From Nitrosomonadaceae bacterium (GTDB taxonomy: Bacteria > Pseudomonadota > Gammaproteobacteria > Burkholderiales > Nitrosomonadaceae), in assembly GCA_947471695.1 (NCBI GenBank), contig CANIWY010000030.1, forward strand, positions 1-11,161: a stretch of DNA of 11,161 nt, in the 5' to 3' direction. The position numbers and the translations under genes were made by a program. Under the pieces are notes generated by a model. The model saw only the letters and a list, made by a program, of their open reading frames with translations. It had not been told where the DNA came from and did not search any database. Shown here one piece after another: positions 1 through 6,515 of this stretch. Every line of letters starts with the position of its first letter. Position 1 is the stretch's first letter.

Positions 1-444
1 AATACGGTGATCGTGATGACATCCAATCTCGGATCGCAGATGATCCAGCAAATGACGGGTGATGACTATCAGGTCATTAAGCTTGCGGTGATGGGCGAGG
101 TGAAGTCTTACTTCCGCCCAGAATTTATCAATCGAATCGACGAGGTGGTGGTATTTCATGCGCTCGATGAAAAGCATATCCAATCGATTGCAAGGATACA
201 GTTGCAGTATCTGGAATCACGTTTAGCGAAACTGGAGATGACCCTTCAGGTATCTGAAGCGGCCTTGACGGAGATCTCTCAGGCGGGCTTTGATCCCGTC
301 TTTGGTGCTCGTCCACTAAAGCGTGCGATCCAAGCAAAAATTGAAAATCCACTGGCAAGAGAGATCCTCGAGGGGCGGTTTGCTGCCAAGGACACGATTA
401 AGGTGGATTGTAGCAAGGGGGCATGGCTATTCAAGAAGGGCTGA
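1..444 (+). CDS. clpB: ClpB disaggregase, C-terminal end (5' truncated by window)
   Basis: This is the last 147 residues of the AAA+ protein disaggregase ClpB, which works as a cytosolic hexamer with DnaK to rescue aggregated proteins. The frame is open from base 1, so the gene starts outside the window. Visible landmarks are the sensor-1 stretch VIVMTSNLGS of the second ATPase domain, the FRPEFINRIDEVVVF segment (which includes the arginine-finger region), and the sensor-2 motif GARPLKRAIQ in the small C-terminal domain. It ends in TGA at 442-444. The combination FINRIDE plus GARPLKR is typical of ClpB and related class-1 Clp ATPases. ClpA or ClpC is the main alternative, but the C-terminal sequence fits ClpB best. 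No clear intrinsic terminator follows in the 133 bases before dapA. Confidence 0.93.
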   Translation, partial: NTVIVMTSNLGSQMIQQMTGDDYQVIKLAVMGEVKSYFRPEFINRIDEVVVFHALDEKHIQSIARIQLQYLESRLAKLEMTLQVSEAALTEISQAGFDPVFGARPLKRAIQAKIENPLAREILEGRFAAKDTIKVDCSKGAWLFKKG

Positions 445-577
445 CCTAGATCAAAGATGGGCTCCTCTTGAGACCGAAGGATATTTCACCACTGTCAGTG
501 GATATAGATGCATGGCCTATCGAATATTCTTGATGGGGGCAAGATTAAGGTAAGATGTCAGCTTTTTTAGTGGGCAG

Positions 578-1492
578 ATGGTCATGCGCAGTACCGCAAT
601 AAGAGGCAGTCTAGTTGCCATTGTGACGCCCATGCAGGAGTCAGGTGAACTTGATCTTGAGCGTTTTCGGGATCTGATTGATTTCCATGTGGAGCAGGGT
701 ACCGATGGCATCGTGGTTGCGGGTACTACGGGCGAGTCCCCCACAGTTGATTTCGACGAGCATCATCTGCTAATCCGTATCGCGGTGGAGCATGCTGCTG
801 GGCGGGTTCCTGTACTCGCGGGTACGGGTGCTAACTCGACTCGTGAAGCGATAGATCTATCGATCTATGCGAAGGATGCTGGGGCAGATGCTAGTCTGTC
901 GGTGGTTCCCTACTACAACAAGCCCACACAAGAGGGGTTGTATCAACACTTCAAGGCGGTGGCAGAAGCGGTTGATATCCCCCAAATTCTCTATAACGTT
1001 CCCGGCAGGACGGTGGCCGATATTGCTAACGATACCACGCTGCGGTTATCACAGATCCCCAATATTATGGGTATCAAGGATGCGACCGGTGATATTGGTC
1101 GGGGTTCCGATTTGTTGCGTCGTGCCCCGCCAGATTTTGCGATTTATAGCGGGGATGATGCCAGCGCGCTGGCGCTGATGTTGCTCGGAGGGCATGGTGT
1201 GATCTCGGTCACAGCCAATGTTGCGCCTAAGTTGATGCATGAGATGTGCGATGCGGCATTCTCGGGTGATTTGGTGGCTGCTCGATCGGCCAATAACAAG
1301 CTACTGGGACTGCATCAGTACCTATTCATTGAAGCGAATCCTATCCCGGTGAAATGGGCCCTCTCGCAGATGGGCCGGATAGGTCCCAGTCTGAGACTGC
1401 CATTGACCCCACTATCGGAAAATTGTCATGAGTCTGTCAGAGAATCGATGAGACAAGCCGGGATACATTCGGCAGAGGGAGTGGATGTCTAA
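578..1492 (+). CDS. dapA: 4-hydroxy-tetrahydrodipicolinate synthase
   Basis: DapA condenses pyruvate with aspartate semialdehyde, the first committed step of the diaminopimelate/lysine pathway, in the cytosol. The whole 304-residue product fits the TIM-barrel DHDPS family (usually about 290-300 aa). The GTTGESPT pyruvate-binding motif lies at residues 49-56 (catalytic-triad Thr 51). PYYNKP is at 111-116 (the tyrosine that crosses the dimer interface), YNVPGRT at 139-145 (catalytic Tyr139, substrate-binding Arg144), and GIKDATGD at 165-172 (Schiff-base Lys167). The start is either ATG 578 or the in-frame ATG two codons later (584). A GTGGG stretch just upstream cannot decide between them. The stop overlaps the start of bamC by 8 bases, implying co-transcription and translational coupling; dapA-bamC adjacency is also known in Escherichia coli. 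Confidence 0.96.
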   Translation: MVMRSTAIRGSLVAIVTPMQESGELDLERFRDLIDFHVEQGTDGIVVAGTTGESPTVDFDEHHLLIRIAVEHAAGRVPVLAGTGANSTREAIDLSIYAKDAGADASLSVVPYYNKPTQEGLYQHFKAVAEAVDIPQILYNVPGRTVADIANDTTLRLSQIPNIMGIKDATGDIGRGSDLLRRAPPDFAIYSGDDASALALMLLGGHGVISVTANVAPKLMHEMCDAAFSGDLVAARSANNKLLGLHQYLFIEANPIPVKWALSQMGRIGPSLRLPLTPLSENCHESVRESMRQAGIHSAEGVDV

Positions 1493-2639
1493 TCTAAATT
1501 GGCACAGAGCATACTTACCCTGCCTCGTATTCGCCGTGACAATGGGAGTGACAGGGTGCAGCCTGATGTCCCTGTTACCTGAAAGTAAGAAGATGGACTA
1601 CAAGACGGGAGGGGGTAAGAAGCTCCCGCCGTTAGAGATTCCGCCGGATTTAACAGCACCCAGCACGGATGAGAGGTACATCGTCCCCGATATTAACCCG
1701 TCTGGAAGTGCTACCTACTCTGCCTATAGTAAAGACCGTGTAGCGAAGCCCGGAGCGGGGTCTACACTACTTCCGGCATCAGATGGGTCTGGTGCGCGTA
1801 TCGAGCGTTCTGGGACTCAGCGATGGTTGGTGGTGAATGGAGGGGCCGAGTTGGTATGGCCGGTCGTCAAAGAATTCTGGCAGGAGCTGGGTTTTATCAT
1901 TAACGTGGAGACCCCTGCCGCCGGTGTGATGGAAACTGATTGGGTCGAGAACCGTGTTAATATCCCACAAGACTTGATACGGAGCTTACTCTCAAAGGTT
2001 CTGGATACTCTCTACTCGACCGGTCAGCGAGATAAGTTTCGTACCCGCCTGGAAAGGGGGGGGGGTGACACGACTGAAATCTACATCAGCCACCGTGGAA
2101 TGGACGAGGTGCTGGAGGGCAATACCCGAACCGTCTGGCAACCTCGACCCGCTGACCAAGGTCTAGAGGCTGAGATGCTTGCTCGTTTGATGATGCGTTT
2201 TGGGGTGGAGGAAGCTCGCGCTAGAACAGATGTTGGGAGTCCGAGCGTTACCCAGCAGCGTGCCCGTATCGACCGCGAACGTGGCGGAATTCTTACGCTG
2301 AATGAACCATTTGACCGCTCATGGAGACGCGTCGGATTGGCATTAGACCGGGTCGGATTTACTGTAGAAGACCGTGATCGATCACAGGGCATTTACTTCG
2401 TGCGGTATGTGAACCCTGATAAAGATAATCAAACGGGCGTTAAAGAGGGGAGGATGTCAAAACTTCTTTTCTGGCGTGGAGAAGCGGGCGCTGCTGATAC
2501 TAAGCCTGAGCAGTATCGTATTCAGGTGAGTGATACAGAGACAGGTAGCGAAGTCAGAGTGCTTAATCTAGAAGGTACTCAAGAAAAATCTGCGACAGCG
2601 ACTAAGATACTGAGCCTGCTTTACGATCAACTTAAGTAG
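1485..2639 (+). CDS. bamC: Outer membrane assembly lipoprotein BamC
   Basis: BamC (formerly NlpB) is a lipoprotein of the BAM complex that inserts beta-barrel proteins into the outer membrane; it docks on BamD. The 384-residue product has a signal peptide ending in a lipobox, VTGC, with lipidated Cys25. An unstructured proline-rich stretch follows (LPPLEIPPDLTAP, about residues 47-59), corresponding to the BamD-binding lasso. Two helix-grip domains come next, about 112-245 (RWLVVNGGAELVWPVVKEFW) and about 268-384 (ILTLNEPFDRSWRRVGLALD). The ATG at 1485 is preceded by AGAGGGAG (1474-1481), a good Shine-Dalgarno, and overlaps the dapA stop. An unbroken run of ten G at 2056-2065 encodes the end of Arg191 through Gly194; the frame is intact here. 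The family assignment is firm. Confidence 0.93.
   Translation: MSNLNWHRAYLPCLVFAVTMGVTGCSLMSLLPESKKMDYKTGGGKKLPPLEIPPDLTAPSTDERYIVPDINPSGSATYSAYSKDRVAKPGAGSTLLPASDGSGARIERSGTQRWLVVNGGAELVWPVVKEFWQELGFIINVETPAAGVMETDWVENRVNIPQDLIRSLLSKVLDTLYSTGQRDKFRTRLERGGGDTTEIYISHRGMDEVLEGNTRTVWQPRPADQGLEAEMLARLMMRFGVEEARARTDVGSPSVTQQRARIDRERGGILTLNEPFDRSWRRVGLALDRVGFTVEDRDRSQGIYFVRYVNPDKDNQTGVKEGRMSKLLFWRGEAGAADTKPEQYRIQVSDTETGSEVRVLNLEGTQEKSATATKILSLLYDQLK
2056..2065 (+). repeat. G10 homopolymer inside bamC
   Basis: Ten consecutive G residues sit within bamC, spanning codons 191-194 (Arg-Gly-Gly-Gly) in the loop before the TEIYISHRG strand of the first helix-grip domain. As read, the frame is intact. Runs of this length are prone to replication slippage and to base-calling error; a change of one or two bases would truncate BamC. 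Confidence 0.9.
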
Positions 2640-2656
2640 CTTCAATTTTTTATTTT

Positions 2657-2692
2657 ATAGAGTTGGTTGATCTAGTGATCGACCAACTCTAT
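2657..2692 (+). terminator. Hairpin terminator between convergent bamC and lipoprotein gene
   Basis: A 16-bp inverted repeat (left arm 2657-2672, TAGT loop 2673-2676, right arm 2677-2692) pairs throughout, with a single G-U wobble. It starts 17 bases after the bamC stop and abuts the stop codon of the convergent lipoprotein gene. The downstream tract on the + strand is only modestly T-rich (CTATTTTG), and on the - strand it is A-rich. It therefore suits bamC better than the opposing gene, although it may block transcription both ways. Confidence 0.8.
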
Positions 2693-2935
2693 CTATTTTG
2701 GTACGCCGGATAAGTCGGTGCTGCCATCTGCCCGTGCACTAGGGAGAATAGTTGGGCCGCCCATATCTGCATCCGCTGGGATGGGTGATGGAGTAAGTTC
2801 TGGGGAGGTGTCGACTGGAACACTTGAAAATTTATGAAAACGATCCTTCTCTTGCTCTGGGAGGGCTTGGTTTGGCTTGCCACAGGCAACCAGAGTGAGT
2901 GCTGCGAGGGTAACGGCGAGGACTGATAGTTTCAT
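2693..2935 (-). CDS. Small putative lipoprotein (copy A)
   Basis: I do not recognise a named family for this 80-residue product. It begins with a lipoprotein signal peptide: two or three N-terminal polar residues, a hydrophobic run and the lipobox LVAC with Cys18. The mature part of about 63 residues is polar and rich in Pro, Asp and Ser, with no predicted fold or catalytic motif. Gly19 follows the lipidated Cys; an Asp at +2 would mark inner-membrane retention in E. coli, so outer-membrane sorting is possible. ATG is preceded by AAGGA nine bases upstream, and a perfect TATAAT lies further upstream. It shares an N-terminal MKL...LT..AC signal and a D-x-DM-x-G...LP...DG motif (residues 55-71) with the neighbouring lipoprotein at 3098-3394, so the two look like diverged tandem duplicates. 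Confidence 0.75.
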   Translation of the reverse strand: MKLSVLAVTLAALTLVACGKPNQALPEQEKDRFHKFSSVPVDTSPELTPSPIPADADMGGPTILPSARADGSTDLSGVPK

Positions 2936-2973
2936 TGTTCAGTTTCCTTGATGATTGGTTTCAGACGGAAAAT

Positions 2974-2979
2974 ATTATA
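2974..2979 (-). promoter_or_regulatory. -10 box of promoter for lipoprotein copy A
   Basis: A perfect TATAAT reads on the - strand 38 bases before the start codon of the 80-aa lipoprotein, in an AT-rich stretch. The sequence at the -35 position (ATATCA at 17-base spacing) is poor, so only the -10 element is convincing. A separate promoter is expected because a strong terminator stands between this gene and the lipoprotein gene upstream. Confidence 0.5.
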
Positions 2980-3043
2980 ACAATAATACTCGTTCTTGAT
3001 ATCACTTTAGACCCGCAGGATGGGCCCTAGTTCCAATTTTTAG

Positions 3044-3081
3044 ACGATAAAAAACCATCCGGAAGGATGGTTTTTTATCGT
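3044..3081 (-). terminator. Rho-independent terminator after lipoprotein copy B
   Basis: A perfect 17-bp inverted repeat has arms at 3044-3060 and 3065-3081. The GC-rich core CCATCC/GGATGG closes a four-base loop (GGAA on +, TTCC on -). Six A and six T flank the core on opposite sides, so the same structure gives a U-tract in either direction. It lies 16 bases beyond the stop codon of the 98-aa lipoprotein gene on the - strand, where it is expected to end that transcript. Confidence 0.9.
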
Positions 3082-3097
3082 TAACGGACTAACTACT

Positions 3098-3394
3098 TTA
3101 ATGAACTTGGGGAGGCTTGTGGGCCTCTTGACCAGGCTTAAGTGGGTTACCGTTGCCATCAACGGTTACTGGTGGGAGCTCAGCTGAACCGGTCATATCT
3201 TCATCCTTGCCGATCACAGCGCCGACATCTGTAGGAAGGCCCATCGCTTCACGCTCGGCTCCTAGTGTGCCACCGCCTTCCATGTTGGTGCCGTAAGTGG
3301 CTGAACCTGCTTGTTCAGCTTGAATCGGTCTTTTGCCATCGCAAGCGGTGAATGTCAGTGCTACCAGAGCAGCAGCTAGGAGCGGAAGTTTCAT
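3098..3394 (-). CDS. Small putative lipoprotein (copy B)
   Basis: This 98-residue product has no family I can name. It opens with a signal peptide of the same length as its neighbour's and a slightly atypical lipobox, FTAC, with Cys18. The mature region is hydrophilic and Gly/Pro-rich, with no transmembrane segment, and ends in a Pro/His-rich tail (HKPPQVH). Residues 64-80 carry D-x-DM-x-G...LP...DG, matching the motif in the 80-aa lipoprotein downstream on the same strand, and 11 of the first 18 residues are identical between the two. Asp19 directly follows the lipidated Cys; in E. coli this is the Lol-avoidance signal, so inner-membrane retention is possible, unlike copy A (Gly19). AGGA lies nine bases before the ATG. 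A strong terminator follows the gene. Confidence 0.78.
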   Translation of the reverse strand: MKLPLLAAALVALTFTACDGKRPIQAEQAGSATYGTNMEGGGTLGAEREAMGLPTDVGAVIGKDEDMTGSAELPPVTVDGNGNPLKPGQEAHKPPQVH

Positions 3395-3462
3395 GGATTA
3401 TATTCCTAAGTTAGTTAAGTAAAATTATTTGCGGCGAGACGTATAGCTTTTTGAGGCAAGAT

Positions 3463-3468
3463 ACTATA
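3463..3468 (-). promoter_or_regulatory. Possible -10 box for lipoprotein copy B
   Basis: TATAGT on the - strand lies about 70 bases before the start codon of the 98-aa lipoprotein, within the AT-rich 179-base gap downstream of mutL. No good -35 hexamer accompanies it, so this is tentative. I see no gene in 3395-3573 and no convincing terminator behind mutL. Confidence 0.3.
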
Positions 3469-3573
3469 CATCAAAATAATCGAATTGTGAGTAAATTGTG
3501 AAAATAATTTACTACTTGATATGATTGGATAATATTCAGAATTGGTTCGGGCGGATGGTCGATCACGGTCTCG

Positions 3574-5337
3574 CTATCTTCCCCGCATGAACATCTTGTC
3601 AAGATCGGCCAATGTTATTTCAAACCAGGTGGGTCTGCCGTGATTACATTGATCAGACCGTTCGGTCGTCTCCATCTCTCGTAGCAGTCCATTCATTTCC
3701 GGTACAGTCAGTATCCGGTTTGCGCGGACTGCGGCATGGCATGCCATGGTTGAGAGTAGCTCATTCCGCCGGCCGGTCATGACTTGACTGGCACCAAACT
3801 CATGGATCTCACTCAGAACGGCACGGGATAGTTGTGCTGCATCGGCATCCTTGAGAGCGGCTGGCAGGGCCCGCACGGCCAACGCGGTTGGGGAGATCGC
3901 AACAATTTCAAATCCAAGCTCTCGGAGGATCGAGTCATTCTCCTCGGCTGTGGCTATTTCTAGGCTGTCTGCTCGGAATGTGACCGGAATCAGCAGAGGC
4001 TGCATCGATACTGAATGGCTGTCCAGAGTTGATTTTAGTTTCTCATAAACAACCCTCTCGTGAGCTGCATGCATATCCACGATGATTAGGCCTCGGCTAT
4101 TTTGCGCCAAGATATAAACCCCTAAGAGTTGTCCCAGAGCAAACCCCAACAGTGGAACCTCTAGCTCCGTCTCAAGAGGCGCAGCTGCTGCCGGGGTGTA
4201 AGGGACTGTATTTGCACTAAATAGGGACTGATAAAAAGCCGGGGCATGGCTGAGTGTAGCTAGAGGTATGTTGTTTTGCCGTGAATACAGAGGGTATGGG
4301 GCAATCACTCTCGGACTTGCATCCTCCGGATTTCTGGGCGTAAGCGTTTGTTGGGGTGCAGATAGGGACCTGTTGATCGCGTGGAAGATGAACTGGTGCA
4401 GAGCACGTGAATCATGAAACCGAACCTCAGTCTTGGTGGGGTGTACATTAACATCCACTCCATTTGGGCTCATTTCTAGGAACAGAACAAAGGCGGGGTG
4501 TCGTTCCAGATGCAGCACATCTCGATAAGCCTCCCGCAGTGCGTGTGCGATCAGTCTGTCACGAACAAAACGACCATTAACAAAGAAGTACTGTGTGTCT
4601 CGTGAGGAGCGCGAGTAAGTGGGTAATGCCGCTGCCCCCCAAAGCCGCAAATCCGCGGCTTGTTCGTCAATGAATGCCGCGGTCTGTATAAAATCCTGAC
4701 CCAGTACCGCTGTCATGCGTTGCCTTGTATCCGCCGGTGGTAGGTGGTGCCGTACCTTTCCATTATGTTGTAGCGTGAACCCAATTGAGGCCCTTGATAA
4801 CGCGAGGCGCAGAAAGATCTCCTCACAATGGGCAAACTCAGTGGCTTCAGTTTTCAGGAATTTGCGTCTGGCAGGGGTATTGAAGTAGAGGTCCTGTACC
4901 TCCACCACGGTACCAGAGGCTAATGCCGCCGGCTCGGGTTTTGAGAACCGCTCCCCCTCTCCCTGTATCTGCCAGGCATGGCTCTCATTCGCCGTGCGAC
5001 TCGTCATCACCAAACGTGAAACAGCGGCAATGCTCGCCAATGCTTCACCTCGAAATCCTAAGCTCGCCACCCTTTGTAAGTCTTCAAGTGATGTGATCTT
5101 GCTGGTGGCATGACGTGAAAGGGCCAGCGCTAAGTCATCCTTCGAGATTCCACTGCCGTCATCAGCCACCCGGATTGACTTGATTCCTCCTTGGGCAAGT
5201 TGCACAGTTATTCCGGCTGACCCTGCATCCAGGCTATTTTCTAGAATTTCCTTAAGTGCTGATGCAGGGCGTTCCACCACCTCGCCAGCAGCGATCTGAT
5301 TGATGAGCAGTTCTGGAAGTAGTCTGATCGTGGCCAT
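3574..5337 (-). CDS. mutL: DNA mismatch repair protein MutL (endonuclease type)
   Basis: MutL couples MutS mismatch recognition to strand incision. The 587-residue product is full length. Its N-terminal GHKL ATPase domain (about 1-330) shows IAAGEVVERP at 15-24, KEILENSLDAG at 29-39 (catalytic Glu30, Mg-binding Asn34), DDGSGI at 59-64, RHATSKI at 75-81 and GFRGEAL at 94-100. A Pro/Ala-rich linker (about 328-392) leads to the C-terminal dimerisation domain. That domain carries DMHAAHERVVYE (421-432), fitting the metal-binding DQHA(x)2E(x)4E endonuclease motif with Met in place of Gln, plus ACHAAVRA (532-539) and CNHGRPT (564-570), the other metal-site motifs. E. coli MutL lacks these because MutH cuts instead, so this protein probably nicks DNA itself. 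No Shine-Dalgarno is obvious before the ATG. It lies 66 bases downstream of cysB on the same strand. Confidence 0.96.
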   Translation of the reverse strand: MATIRLLPELLINQIAAGEVVERPASALKEILENSLDAGSAGITVQLAQGGIKSIRVADDGSGISKDDLALALSRHATSKITSLEDLQRVASLGFRGEALASIAAVSRLVMTSRTANESHAWQIQGEGERFSKPEPAALASGTVVEVQDLYFNTPARRKFLKTEATEFAHCEEIFLRLALSRASIGFTLQHNGKVRHHLPPADTRQRMTAVLGQDFIQTAAFIDEQAADLRLWGAAALPTYSRSSRDTQYFFVNGRFVRDRLIAHALREAYRDVLHLERHPAFVLFLEMSPNGVDVNVHPTKTEVRFHDSRALHQFIFHAINRSLSAPQQTLTPRNPEDASPRVIAPYPLYSRQNNIPLATLSHAPAFYQSLFSANTVPYTPAAAAPLETELEVPLLGFALGQLLGVYILAQNSRGLIIVDMHAAHERVVYEKLKSTLDSHSVSMQPLLIPVTFRADSLEIATAEENDSILRELGFEIVAISPTALAVRALPAALKDADAAQLSRAVLSEIHEFGASQVMTGRRNELLSTMACHAAVRANRILTVPEMNGLLREMETTERSDQCNHGRPTWFEITLADLDKMFMRGR

Positions 5338-5365
5338 GGGAGTGGAGGGTTTGGAAGATCTGCAA

Positions 5366-5395
5366 ATTATACGGTGGTGAACCGTAAATTGTCCT
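5366..5395 (-). promoter_or_regulatory. Candidate mutL promoter
   Basis: On the - strand a perfect TATAAT (5366-5371) lies 28 bases before the mutL ATG. AGGACA (5390-5395) stands 18 bases upstream of it and matches four of six bases of the sigma-70 -35 consensus. This would let mutL be transcribed independently of the cysB-like gene just upstream. Confidence 0.5.
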
Positions 5396-5403
5396 GCCAG
5401 AAT

Positions 5404-6327
5404 CTAGGTGGATTCCATTGCAGCGGTGATTACAGTCCGGTCAAGGTGTGGAGCGAACATGCCAATAAAATCGTATACATATCCACGCAGATAGCTATTG
5501 CGGGTGATGCCGATCCGAGTAGTGCTCGGTTCAAACAGGTGACTGGCATCTATCGAACGAAGGTGCTTATCACGAATCGGTTCAAAGGCCATCTGAGCCA
5601 GGATACCGATTCCCAATCCCAATTCGACGTAGGTCTTGATTACATCGGCATCGATCGCGGTCAGTACGACATTTGGGGTGAGATTCTTGGCGGCGAATGC
5701 CTGATTGATTTTTGTGCGGCCGGTGAAGGCGAAGTCGTAGGTGATGATGGGATACTTAACAATATCCTCCAGCGTCAGTCTCTCTAGCTTGAGCAAGGGA
5801 TGTCGCGGCGGAGTGATGATGCACCTGTTCCACTGATAGCAGGGCAGCATGACCAATTCATCAAATAACTCAATCGCCTCAGTAGCGATGGCAATATCAG
5901 CCTCGCCTGAGGTGACCAGTTTTGCGATCTGAGTTGGACTGCCCTGTCTCAGTATCAGCTTCACCTCGGGATAGCGTAAGGTAAAACGTTTGATTGCAGA
6001 GGGGAGTGCATACCGAGCCTGGGTATGGGTGGTGGCGATAGCTAGGGAACCGCTGGCCTCATTGGTAAACTCCTGTCCGACCAGTTTCAGATTCTTTGCG
6101 TCCCTGAGCATTCTCTCGGCAATCTCAATAATGACCTGACCGGGCGGGGTGACCTTGACCACGCGTTTGCCATTCCGAACAAAAATATCCACCCCGAGCT
6201 CATTTTCCAGCAGACTGATCTGTTTGCTGATCCCAGGTTGGGAGGTGTGAAGAGTCTTTGCGGCCTTGGATAGGTTCAGTCCCTGACTAGCAACCTCGCA
6301 CAGGTAACGCAGTTGTTGTAATTTCAT
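5404..6327 (-). CDS. cysB: LysR-type regulator of sulfur assimilation, CysB family
   Basis: This 307-residue transcription factor has an N-terminal winged helix-turn-helix (about 1-60; NLSKAAKTLHTSQPGISKQI at 18-37) and a C-terminal two-lobed effector domain. The effector pocket matches CysB: TTHTQARYALP from residue 99 (Thr100, Thr102, Gln103), GSPTQIAKLVTSGEADIAIATE ending near Thr149, and YDFAFTGRTKIN with Thr202. These fall at the same positions as the known sulfate/acetylserine-contacting residues of enterobacterial CysB. DADVIKTYVELGLGIGILA (226-244) is another family signature. Cbl, the close paralogue for sulfonate use, is the alternative, but its position divergent from a cysI-cysH-cysD-cysN operon favours CysB. 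It probably activates that operon in response to O-acetylserine and represses its own gene, as in known systems. Confidence 0.9.
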   Translation of the reverse strand: MKLQQLRYLCEVASQGLNLSKAAKTLHTSQPGISKQISLLENELGVDIFVRNGKRVVKVTPPGQVIIEIAERMLRDAKNLKLVGQEFTNEASGSLAIATTHTQARYALPSAIKRFTLRYPEVKLILRQGSPTQIAKLVTSGEADIAIATEAIELFDELVMLPCYQWNRCIITPPRHPLLKLERLTLEDIVKYPIITYDFAFTGRTKINQAFAAKNLTPNVVLTAIDADVIKTYVELGLGIGILAQMAFEPIRDKHLRSIDASHLFEPSTTRIGITRNSYLRGYVYDFIGMFAPHLDRTVITAAMEST

Positions 6328-6352
6328 GATCTTCGTTTTTAAATAAGATAGA

Positions 6353-6358
6353 ATTATA
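6353..6358 (-). promoter_or_regulatory. -10 box of cysB promoter
   Basis: A perfect TATAAT reads on the - strand 25 bases before the cysB start codon. The matching -35 is poor. The box overlaps the left arm (6356-6363) of an inverted repeat, which would suit autoregulation by a bound LysR protein; that link is inference. Confidence 0.5.
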
Positions 6359-6404
6359 ACAATCTAACACAATATTCTTTTGAGACATATGCACCTATTG
6401 TTAT
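6356..6404. promoter_or_regulatory. Inverted repeat in cysB-cysI divergent promoter region
   Basis: ATAACAAT (6356-6363) and its reverse complement ATTGTTAT (6397-6404) are separated by 33 bases in the 188-base gap between cysB and cysI. The left arm overlaps the cysB -10 and the right arm overlaps the candidate cysI -10. LysR regulators usually bind such paired sites in divergent promoters. CysB has no tight consensus, so assignment to CysB rests on context. The rest of the gap (about 6408-6515) would be a roughly 100-base cysI leader in which I see no strong terminator or riboswitch. Confidence 0.4.
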
Positions 6405-6407
6405 CAT
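6380..6407 (+). promoter_or_regulatory. Candidate cysI operon promoter
   Basis: TTGAGA (6380-6385) and TATCAT (6402-6407) are spaced by 16 bases on the + strand, upstream of cysI. Each differs from the sigma-70 consensus by one or two bases. A sub-optimal promoter is expected for an operon that depends on an activator such as CysB. Confidence 0.4.
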
Positions 6408-6515
6408 GCTGCGCTTGGAGTGGAGTCGGCTGCCGATTATGATGAGGGTGGTGCATTAGATTTTGCGATTAGTTTCGGTCGCAGTGTTAGGGTAAATCAA
6501 TTCTGGAGAATGAGG

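Noticed and set aside
489..501. CCACTGTCAGTGG palindrome between clpB and dapA as a terminator
   Set aside because: Only five pairs around a three-base loop and no T-tract follows on either strand.
530..556. Promoter-like pair TTGATG / TAAGAT upstream of dapA
   Set aside because: The spacer is only 15 bases and both hexamers are imperfect; not strong enough to call.
2081..2392. 103-codon open frame on the - strand inside bamC
   Set aside because: Arg/Ser-rich composition typical of an antisense shadow, fully inside bamC, with no family resemblance.
5374..5787. 137-codon open frame on the + strand opposite cysB
   Set aside because: It lies antisense within a well-supported LysR gene and shows no recognisable domain; it is a shadow frame.
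6406..6459. Possible 17-codon leader ORF before cysI
   Set aside because: It overlaps the candidate -10 box, so it would not be fully transcribed from that promoter; it has no Cys codons and no ribosome binding site.
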